Positions 1 to 4,602 of a DNA stretch of 9,987 nt are shown in pieces. How positions within the stretch are numbered: position 1 is the stretch's first letter; the number at the start of each line of letters is the position of its first letter. The position numbers and the translations under genes were made by a program. Source of the DNA: Oscillospiraceae bacterium. GTDB taxonomy: Bacteria; Bacillota; Clostridia; Oscillospirales; Ruminococcaceae. The notes below the pieces were generated by a model. It had not been told where the DNA came from. It ran no database searches and was given only the letters and a program-made list of their open reading frames with translations. Location of the stretch: contig WRIP01000033.1 in assembly GCA_009782665.1 (NCBI GenBank), forward strand, positions 1 to 9,987, in the 5' to 3' direction.

Positions 1-1072
1 CATGGGTCGGTCTTATGGCCTCATGACCTTCCTGTGCCGCTACCGTTCTGCGGGTTCTGAAAGCTCTCGGTGTAGCCTCAACATACTCCTTGCCGTAGGT
101 CTTTTCGATGTGTTCTAGTGCTTCACTGTGAGCTTCGGGTGATATACGCACCGAGTCGGTTCGCATGTAGGTGATGAGACCGATAGTATCATGTCCTTCC
201 ACCGCGACCCCTTCGTATAGTTCCTGTGCGGCTCTCATGGTTCTGGATGCGGTAAATCCGAGTTTTCTGGCTGCATCCTGTTGAAGGGTAGAGGTGATGA
301 AGGGTGGTTCCGGAGCTCGTTTGCGTTTGCTTTCCTTGACCGACTTGATGATATACTGCTCATTTTTGAGTTGCTCGGTGATTTCATCTGCCTGTGCTTT
401 GTCGGTAATCTTGAATTTACCTGCAGGTATTCCATCTTTTGTGCGAAGTCTTGCGGTAAAATCCAGTGATGAGCTATCGGTACGAAGAAGTACATCGATG
501 TGCCAGTACTCTTCTGGGACAAACGCTTCGATTTCGCGTTCACGGTCGACTATGAGTCGGACGGTGACCGATTGGACGCGTCCTGCCGAAAGTCCACGTC
601 TGACTTTTTTCCAGAGAAATGGGGAAAGCATATATCCGACGATTCGATCGAGTACCCGACGTGCTTGTTGAGCATTGACCAGGTCCATATCGATGTGCTT
701 GGGATTGCTCATTCCCTTGAGTACTCCGGATTTGGTTATCTCTCCGAAGATTACCCGGTTGGCTATATCGACATCTAGATTCAGCAGTTTAGCAAGATGC
801 CAGGAGATAGCTTCACCTTCTCGATCAGGGTCGGTTGCGAGGAACACTTCATCGCTCTCCTTAGCAGCATCCTTCAGTTGTTTGATTATCTTTTCCTTGC
901 CATCTATGGTGAGGTAAAGTGGTTGGAATTGCTTGTTGACGTTTACCCCCATCGATGATTTGGGTAGATCCCGGATATGACCCATTGAGGCGAGTACCAC
1001 ATAGTCTTTACCCAGGTAGTTTTTTATCGTCTTAGCTTTTGCCGGTGATTCGACTACTATCAATTTCGACAT
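1..1072 (-). CDS. topA: DNA topoisomerase I (type IA), N-terminal part, cut by the window edge
   Basis: This enzyme relaxes negatively supercoiled DNA by transient single-strand breakage through a 5'-phosphotyrosine. The reverse strand reads open from an ATG at 1072 to the left edge, giving about 357 residues; bacterial TopA is usually 690-870, so the C-terminal half and zinc-finger region lie outside. The start MSKLIVVESPAKAKTI is the classic TOPRIM opening with Glu8. The acidic metal-binding motif DPDREGE is at residues 81-87. SAGRVQSVTVRLI follows in the second domain, and the catalytic tyrosine is Tyr302 in ITYMRTDS. The last visible residues include EGHEAIRP, another family block. An AGGAA ribosome-binding site sits 11 nt before the ATG. 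Only 30 bp separate it from the methyltransferase gene upstream, so it is probably the distal gene of the infC operon. I see no terminator between them. Identification is secure; no defect is seen in the visible part. Confidence 0.97.
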   Translation of the reverse strand, partial: MSKLIVVESPAKAKTIKNYLGKDYVVLASMGHIRDLPKSSMGVNVNKQFQPLYLTIDGKEKIIKQLKDAAKESDEVFLATDPDREGEAISWHLAKLLNLDVDIANRVIFGEITKSGVLKGMSNPKHIDMDLVNAQQARRVLDRIVGYMLSPFLWKKVRRGLSAGRVQSVTVRLIVDREREIEAFVPEEYWHIDVLLRTDSSSLDFTARLRTKDGIPAGKFKITDKAQADEITEQLKNEQYIIKSVKESKRKRAPEPPFITSTLQQDAARKLGFTASRTMRAAQELYEGVAVEGHDTIGLITYMRTDSVRISPEAHSEALEHIEKTYGKEYVEATPRAFRTRRTVAAQEGHEAIRPTH

Positions 1073-1102
1073 ATATCTAGTATTTCCTGTCTTTTTTCTT
1101 TT

Positions 1103-1888
1103 CTATTTTAAATTATACATCAGTATCGATGCGGCTACTGCCGCATTGAGACTCTGTACTCGGTTATCGGTCGTAATTACTACCGTCATATCGCTCATTT
1201 GGATGGTGTTTTCATCAAGCCCTGTTGTCTCGTTTCCGATAATGAGGGCAGTCTTATTTGCAGGTATGACATCCTTTACATCGCAGGCATCATCGGTTAT
1301 GGCAGCAGCCATGACCATGAACCCGGCGGCTTTGAGGTGGATGATGGCATCTTCAAGCGGGGAGACTATGACATCTGCTCGCAGTAAAGCACCCATTGCT
1401 GCACGTTGAGCTCTGTTAGATAACCAGTCGGTTGAATCTTGCGATACAATCAAGGTGTCATATCCAAATGCCACAGCAGAACGGGTAACTGAACCTAGGT
1501 TGGTCGGTTCGCTGATGTCACTGAGTAATAGTACCCGAGTTTTCCCCTCAATACTATCGTGGGTAAGTGGTTGCTTGCATTTCACTACCGAAAATACACC
1601 CTGTGAGCTTGCCTGGTTAGTCAGCTTTTCTGCAATATCCTCGGTTATCTCATATATTTCGATGGCTTTTGCTAAAGCTGTCGTCAGCTGCTGTTCATAA
1701 ATATTACTGGCCTTAGAGGTCAGATAAATCGCAGAGATTTCATAATCTGATGCTGCAGCTTCGGCAGCAAGTGCAGCTCCCTCCAACACGAACAGGTTCT
1801 TTGTAATGCGTTCGGTTTTGTCTCTGATAAGTTTTACCATCTCCTTGATTTTGGGGTTGGTTCTGCTTGAGATAACGTTCAAATTCAT
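1103..1888 (-). CDS. SpoU/TrmH-family RNA 2'-O-methyltransferase
   Basis: This is a SAM-dependent enzyme of the SPOUT (trefoil-knot) class that probably methylates the 2'-OH of a ribose in rRNA or tRNA. It has 261 residues. An N-terminal substrate-binding domain covers about 1-100 and includes NPKIKEMVKLI and FVLEG at 33-37. The three SpoU motifs follow: NLGSVTRSA at 130-138, IIGNETTGL at 216-224, and VQSLNAAVA at 244-252 near the C-terminus, which forms the knot and SAM site. Asn130, Arg136, Glu220, Ser246 and Asn248 are at the expected conserved places. The start has GGAAG 7 nt upstream. Genes of this type often sit just downstream of rplT in Bacillota (for example ysgA near pheS in Bacillus), which fits the position here. 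Subfamily and target nucleotide cannot be decided from sequence alone, so I give no symbol. Confidence 0.93.
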   Translation of the reverse strand: MNLNVISSRTNPKIKEMVKLIRDKTERITKNLFVLEGAALAAEAAASDYEISAIYLTSKASNIYEQQLTTALAKAIEIYEITEDIAEKLTNQASSQGVFSVVKCKQPLTHDSIEGKTRVLLLSDISEPTNLGSVTRSAVAFGYDTLIVSQDSTDWLSNRAQRAAMGALLRADVIVSPLEDAIIHLKAAGFMVMAAAITDDACDVKDVIPANKTALIIGNETTGLDENTIQMSDMTVVITTDNRVQSLNAAVAASILMYNLK

Positions 1889-1909
1889 ACCTTTTCTTCC
1901 AACAGCAAA

Positions 1910-1939
1910 GCCCGCTGTGCGCTGCTTGCGTATGCGGGC
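1910..1939 (-). terminator. GC-rich hairpin between rplT and the methyltransferase gene; weak terminator or processing site
   Basis: Arms GCCCGC (1934-1939 read on the reverse strand) and GCGGGC (1910-1915) form a perfect 6-bp stem. Inside is a smaller CGC/GCG stem-loop. On the minus strand it is followed only by TTTGCTGTT, a poor U-tract, so full termination is unlikely. Partial termination after rplT, or 3'-end stabilisation or processing of the ribosomal-protein mRNA, is more plausible and would lower expression of the methyltransferase and topA. Confidence 0.45.
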
Positions 1940-1949
1940 GAAACTATTA

Positions 1950-2306
1950 TTATTGCAGTGCCTGCTTGGCGGTTACTACCAGTGAAGAGAATGCGGTTGA
2001 ATCATTAATTGCCATCTCGGATAGCATTTTGCGGTTAAGCTGAATCCCGCTTTTCTTCAGTCCATTCATGAAAGTACTGTAGTTGGTTCCGTTCTGTCTG
2101 CATCCGGCTGAGATTCTGGTAATCCATAACCTGCGAAAATCGCGTTTTCTCTGTTTACGTCCGACGTATGCATACTGACCGGATTTCATGACCGCTTGCT
2201 TAGCCATCTTGAAATGCTTACTCTTGCTTCCGTAGTATCCTTTAGCTAACTTCAGCACCTTATTTCTTCTTTTGCGGGTGGTTACCGCTCCCTTTACACG
2301 AGCCAT
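1950..2306 (-). CDS. rplT: 50S ribosomal protein L20
   Basis: L20 is an early-assembling 23S rRNA-binding protein needed for assembly of the large subunit. In several bacteria it also represses its own operon by binding leader RNA that mimics its rRNA site. The 118-residue product is full length for the family. It begins MARVKGAVTTRKRRNK and keeps the basic helical N-terminal extension (about 1-60) with KLAKGYYGSKS, followed by the conserved RLWITRISAGCRQNGTNYS (99 percent typical of L20) and the globular C-terminal domain with NRKMLSEMA. A strong GGAGG lies 9 nt before the ATG. It follows rpmI by 61 bp. The leader attenuator upstream of infC is the likely place where L20 acts on this operon; this last point is inference. 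Confidence 0.98.
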   Translation of the reverse strand: MARVKGAVTTRKRRNKVLKLAKGYYGSKSKHFKMAKQAVMKSGQYAYVGRKQRKRDFRRLWITRISAGCRQNGTNYSTFMNGLKKSGIQLNRKMLSEMAINDSTAFSSLVVTAKQALQ

Positions 2307-2367
2307 TATATATGTCCTCCATTAGTTACTTTTTTTGTTGTTCCCATACTATGCTTGGCATATGCTG

Positions 2368-2565
2368 TTATTTATATGGGATTAACTCTCTGATGTTAGG
2401 GGCATTCGACTTATCGACATAGGCACCCTGTCTGAGGTGTCTTTTCTTTTTTCTGGATTTCTTTGTAAAGTTATGGGTCATATTTGCATGAGAGCGTTTA
2501 ATCTTCCCACTTTTTGTTACATTGAAACGTTTCTTTGCACCGCTGTGCGTCTTAATCTTAGGCAT
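2368..2565 (-). CDS. rpmI: 50S ribosomal protein L35
   Basis: This is a small basic protein of the large ribosomal subunit, 65 residues, the usual length. It starts MPKIKTHSGAKKRF, the family signature, continues through KSGKIKRSHANMTHNFTKKS, and is rich in Lys and Arg throughout. The GGAAG ribosome-binding site lies 6 nt before the ATG, and its upstream part touches the infC stop codon. The gap to infC is only 14 bp, so translation may be coupled. Its place between infC and rplT is the canonical order. Confidence 0.98.
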   Translation of the reverse strand: MPKIKTHSGAKKRFNVTKSGKIKRSHANMTHNFTKKSRKKKRHLRQGAYVDKSNAPNIRELIPYK

Positions 2566-2579
2566 TTTGAGCTTCCTTC

Positions 2580-3095
2580 CTATTTTTTGAGCGGAGCCAT
2601 GGTTAACTGCATTGACCGCCCTTCGAGTTTGGCATCCTTTTCTATCGTTCCGTATTCGGTCAGTTCGTTGGCAAACCTTACGATCACATCCTTACCAAGC
2701 GATGTATGCATCATCTCACGACCGCGAAAACGTATGCCAATCTTAACTTTGTTCCCCTCCGAGAGGAACTTTGTCGCATGTGAAAGCTTGGTGTTGAAGT
2801 CATGTTCCCCTATATTTACCGATAGGCGAATCTCTTTTATCTCAACTACTCGCTGGTTCTTTTTTACCTCTCTCTCATGCTTTTGCTGATCAAAACGATA
2901 TTTGCCGTAATCCATTATACGGCAGACAGGCGGCGAGGCCTGCGGAGCTATGAGCACAAGGTCAAGCTCTTGTGTGATTGCCATCTTTAATGCATCATCA
3001 AGCTGCATTATTCCCAGCATACCGCCACTAGAGTCTACAACTCTGACTTCGTTTGCTCTTATAGCATCATTGATCACATGATCCTTTGAACTAAT
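2580..3095 (-). CDS. infC: Translation initiation factor IF-3, with a probable ATT (AUU) start codon
   Basis: IF3 binds the 30S subunit, prevents premature 50S joining and checks start-codon and initiator-tRNA pairing. From the chosen start it has 171 residues: an N-terminal domain with INDAIRANEVRVV (8-20), a linker region with PPVCRIMDYGKYRF (55-68, the family signature), and a C-terminal domain with IRFRGREMMH (121-130), ending in a lysine-rich MAPLKK. An ATG at 3158 is in frame, but it would add 21 residues without family resemblance and has no ribosome-binding site. A TGGAGG at 3105-3110 lies 9 nt before an in-frame ATT at 3095, giving SSKDHVINDAIR, which matches the Bacillus-type IF3 start. 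A rare AUU start is the known autoregulatory feature of infC in Escherichia coli and other bacteria, since IF3 discriminates against it. A second ATT at 3101 is too close to the Shine-Dalgarno. The family call is secure; the start is strong inference. Confidence 0.95.
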   Translation of the reverse strand: MSSKDHVINDAIRANEVRVVDSSGGMLGIMQLDDALKMAITQELDLVLIAPQASPPVCRIMDYGKYRFDQQKHEREVKKNQRVVEIKEIRLSVNIGEHDFNTKLSHATKFLSEGNKVKIGIRFRGREMMHTSLGKDVIVRFANELTEYGTIEKDAKLEGRSMQLTMAPLKK

Positions 3096-3104
3096 CGCAA
3101 TATA

Positions 3105-3110
3105 CCTCCA
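3105..3110 (-). promoter_or_regulatory. infC Shine-Dalgarno that fixes the ATT start
   Basis: The reverse strand reads TGGAGG here, a near-perfect match to the 16S rRNA anti-Shine-Dalgarno. With a 9-nt spacer it points to the ATT at 3095-3093. No ATG, GTG or TTG lies in the infC frame within a usable distance downstream of it. Confidence 0.82.
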
Positions 3111-3120
3111 TATATTCACG

Positions 3121-3152
3121 GAAATCATACTTTGTGGGTTATTTATGATTTC
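3121..3152 (-). promoter_or_regulatory. Hairpin just upstream of the infC ribosome-binding site
   Basis: A perfect 9-bp inverted repeat, GAAATCATA (3152-3144 on the minus strand) with TATGATTTC (3129-3121), has a 14-nt loop and ends 10 nt before the Shine-Dalgarno. It has no T-run after it, so it is not a terminator. It could position or occlude the ribosome site or stabilise the mRNA after read-through of the attenuator. Confidence 0.5.
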
Positions 3153-3159
3153 AAGCATT

Positions 3160-3186
3160 AAAAAAGCACGAATCTCTATTTCGCGC
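3160..3186 (-). terminator. Intrinsic terminator/attenuator in the infC leader
   Basis: On the minus strand GCGCGAA (3186-3180) pairs with TTCGTGC (3172-3166) over 7 bp, including one G-U pair, around a 7-nt loop, and is followed directly by six T residues (3165-3160). It lies between the operon promoter and infC and so would cut off the whole operon when formed. The 5' arm can instead pair with 3266-3273, giving a natural antiterminator. Confidence 0.78.
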
Positions 3187-3295
3187 GGGAATGCATAGCT
3201 TTCACGTCAGTATGATGAAGTCTGGCGTTTTACTATTGACCTTGAACCTTACGGTAAAGAGGTGAGCGCGAAACCGCTTCTTTATTGTCGACAAA

Positions 3296-3325
3296 AATAT
3301 ATCAAACAGCTTATGGGTTTGTCAA
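3296..3325 (-). promoter_or_regulatory. Sigma-70/SigA-type promoter of the infC operon
   Basis: On the minus strand there is a perfect -35 TTGACA (3325-3320) and, after 18 nt, a -10 TATATT (3301-3296, five of six consensus bases). A run of seven A residues (3334-3328) lies just upstream of the -35, like an UP element. The predicted start at about 3289 gives the leader described above. The strength fits a ribosomal-protein operon. Confidence 0.8.
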
Positions 3326-3624
3326 GCTTTTTTTGCTCTTCTTATGTGTCACCGTTAGAGCCTTGATATGATTCCTTATTGATCAGGTTTATATTTATAC
3401 GATTTATTCTGTTTTATCCTAGGTTGTGAACAGTTACATAAGCTGGGGGTGGACAGTTACATAAGCTGGGGGTGGACAGTTACATAAGCTCATTGAGTTA
3501 TTCCCCTTACGGTGCTTTATTTATCGTTTATATCTTTCACCTTTTGAGCTACACGTAGATTTTACTACATAACAGTTTTTTACTTTTCCATACCTTAATA
3601 CATGCCGCTAAAGTCACGATTATG
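3326..3624. other. Gene-free spacer upstream of the infC promoter and of the toxin-antitoxin relic
   Basis: AT-rich intergenic DNA with no supportable gene on either strand. Its only clear content is the 23-bp tandem repeat at 3430-3490; the rest, including 3491-3624, shows no recognisable site. It separates the divergently oriented infC operon and the decayed RelB/RelE pair. Confidence 0.6.
3430..3490. repeat. 23-bp tandem repeat, about 2.65 copies, resembling a solitary IS21-type terminal array
   Basis: Two identical 23-bp units (3430-3452 and 3453-3475) and the first 15 bases of a third (3476-3490) abut exactly. Each begins ACAGTTACATAAGCT and the full ones end GGGGGTGG. The array is preceded by TTGTGA at 3424-3429. 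IS21-family elements carry short multiple direct repeats at each end, which bind the transposase, and their termini begin with TG. No transposase gene, helper ATPase gene or matching opposite end is in the window, so this could be a stranded end or an unrelated tandem duplication. The repeat is directly seen; the IS21 link is inference from form. Confidence 0.85.
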
Positions 3625-3652
3625 TTAACGATATACACATAACAGGTATAAT
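3620..3652 (+). promoter_or_regulatory. Promoter and possible operator of the toxin-antitoxin relic
   Basis: A perfect -10 TATAAT (3647-3652) lies 16 nt after TTAACG (3625-3630, four of six consensus bases). Arms TTATGT (3620-3625) and ACATAA (3637-3642) form a 6-bp inverted repeat across the -35 and spacer, a place where RelB-type antitoxins usually bind to autorepress. The start codon at 3674 lies 21 bp further on. The promoter looks intact although the genes it serves are not. Confidence 0.6.
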
Positions 3653-3673
3653 GACGCAAAAGAGTTGATAAAT

Positions 3674-3986
3674 ATGGCTACATCACGTATTTCCGTCAAT
3701 GTAGACTCGGATGTAATACAAAACGTACAGAGGATATTGAGCGAAATTGGTATGGATATGACTACCACAATAGAGCTTCTGTTGAAGACTATAGTAAGGG
3801 AAGAAAAGATACCCTTTGAGCTTAGAACACCAAAAATCCTATCAAGACGATTTGTATGGGCAATATTTAAGGTTGGAATTGAAAAAATCCAAAATAGCTG
3901 CTGCCGACCCTAATACTGTTTGGCAGACACATACGGACGTTATGACAAAACTGTATGAGCAAAGAGAAGCACGCAATGACGTATAA
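3674..3986 (+). pseudogene. RelB/DinJ-family antitoxin, broken by a frameshift
   Basis: RelB/DinJ proteins are ribbon-helix-helix antitoxins that neutralise a RelE-type RNase and repress their own promoter. The intact N-terminus from the ATG at 3674 reads MATSRISVNVDSDV, then MGMDMTTTIELLL-like residues (IGMDMTTTIELLLKTIV) and the hallmark REEKIPFEL at about 47-55. After RTPK the frame runs into unrelated residues and stops at 3913. The +1 frame instead continues SYQDDLYGQYLRLELKK, then AAADPNTVWQTHTDVM, ending in QREARNDV and TAA at 3984; this is a typical antitoxin C-terminal region. Skipping one A in the A5 run at 3832-3836 restores one 103-residue protein. The C-terminal toxin-neutralising half is therefore out of frame. 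A sequencing error or A-tract slippage cannot be excluded. A TTG at 3665 is a less likely start. Confidence 0.8.
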
Positions 3987-4283
3987 TCTGTAGTATATGC
4001 CATTGGCGACTACTGATATTTTGCAAGTAGAGTCTCGGTTGTATGACTATAGCCCTGCTGCCGCTGCGAAATTCACTGACGAGGTACGGCGGCTTACTGA
4101 AACTCTCGCTGTACATCCGCTTATGTTTCAAATATCTGAAAATGACGACTATTTTCGCTGTATGCCTCTACTGAATGATTAACGCCTTTTTGTCACGTCT
4201 TCGGAACAGCCAAGACGATTTTGATTCATAGTGTCATACACGGAGCAAGGGACTTTGGCGTCGCACTATATATACAAATATAA
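3976..4283 (+). pseudogene. RelE/ParE-superfamily toxin, broken by two stops and a frameshift
   Basis: The ancestral gene probably started at the ATG at 3976, overlapping the restored antitoxin stop by 11 nt as is usual for such pairs. It reads MTYNL, then a TAG at 3991, then YMPLATTDILQVESRLYDY, AAAAKFTDEVRRLTETLAVHP and YFRCMPLLND, which follow the RelE/ParE helix pair and central strands. A TAA at 4180 interrupts before RLFVTSSEQPRR. The frame then shifts by one near 4215-4220 and continues ILIHSVIHGARDFGVALY to a TAA at 4281; the HGARDF end is the conserved C-terminal strand of these mRNA- or gyrase-targeting toxins. Three separate lesions make a functional toxin very unlikely. A 61-residue remnant could in principle start at 3997 but lacks the catalytic end. 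Confidence 0.78.
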
Positions 4284-4602
4284 CCTTTCCCCTAATAGAA
4301 CAACTATCCTAATACATAGGGCCGTGAAGACTCAAGCACAGTTTTATCGGGCATCCTTATGTTAGCTAAATATTCTTTTAGTATCTTGCAGGGATATTTT
4401 GGTAAAGGGAAAAACAATTCTGGAATTTTCTACATGACTTACATCCAGTCGTCCTCTTCTACTCTGGAATTTCATTTTTCACTTTATCAGCATAATCTAT
4501 ATTGTCATATCGATAGGTGAGTTTTAGTTCAATAGTGACTTAGTATGTGTTATGCTTAAGGTGTACAAAACAACCGTTCACTATCACTCTAAGGATCAAT
4601 CA
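4284..4602. other. Non-coding stretch before the membrane glycosyltransferase gene
   Basis: No gene is supported here. It is AT-rich and contains two copies of a short motif TCTGGAATTT (about 4420 and 4463) and a 53-codon open frame (4359-4520) without ribosome-binding site or family resemblance. I could not identify a convincing promoter for the downstream gene; a TTGTCA at about 4503 has no good -10 partner. The last 51 bases can be read in frame with the downstream gene from an ATG at 4552, but that start has no Shine-Dalgarno. Confidence 0.5.

Larger units (their letters stand above)
3096..3289 (-). promoter_or_regulatory. infC-rpmI-rplT leader RNA, likely L20-type (or IF3-type) autoregulatory leader
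   Basis: About 190 nt of untranslated leader lie between the predicted transcription start (about 3289) and the infC start. It contains two mutually exclusive structures. The segment TTTCGCGC (minus strand, 3273-3266) pairs perfectly over 8 bp with GCGCGAAA (3186-3179). That second segment is also the 5' arm of an intrinsic terminator at 3160-3186. A small hairpin ACC-GTAA-GGT with a GNRA-like loop lies in between (about 3246-3255). In Bacillus subtilis the orthologous operon is controlled by L20 binding to a leader that switches a terminator; the layout here fits that model. I see the pairings; binding by L20 is inference. No T-box specifier or known riboswitch core was recognised. Confidence 0.7.

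Noticed and set aside
294..917. Overlapping plus-strand open frames within the topA region
   Set aside because: The reverse strand encodes an intact topoisomerase I with all motifs, so these are antisense shadows.
2307..2367. GCATATGC palindrome between rpmI and rplT as a regulatory site
   Set aside because: It is short and AT-rich, has no T-run or matching partner, and could easily arise by chance.
2437..2889. 150-codon plus-strand open frame
   Set aside because: It is antisense to rpmI and infC, whose identities are certain; its residues follow from the complementary codons.
3096..3158. Longer infC with an ATG start at 3158
   Set aside because: The extra 21 residues do not look like IF3, there is no ribosome site before that ATG, and the region forms the leader hairpin and contains the real Shine-Dalgarno.
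3430..3490. Tandem repeat considered as a CRISPR array
   Set aside because: The units abut directly without spacers and there are fewer than three full copies; no cas gene is nearby.
4359..4520. 53-codon open frame starting MLAKYSFSILQG
   Set aside because: No ribosome-binding site, no recognisable family, unusual composition, and it lies in decayed intergenic DNA.
4552..4602. Seventeen-residue N-terminal extension of the membrane protein from the ATG at 4552
   Set aside because: No Shine-Dalgarno precedes it, whereas AAGGA is well placed for the ATG at 4603.
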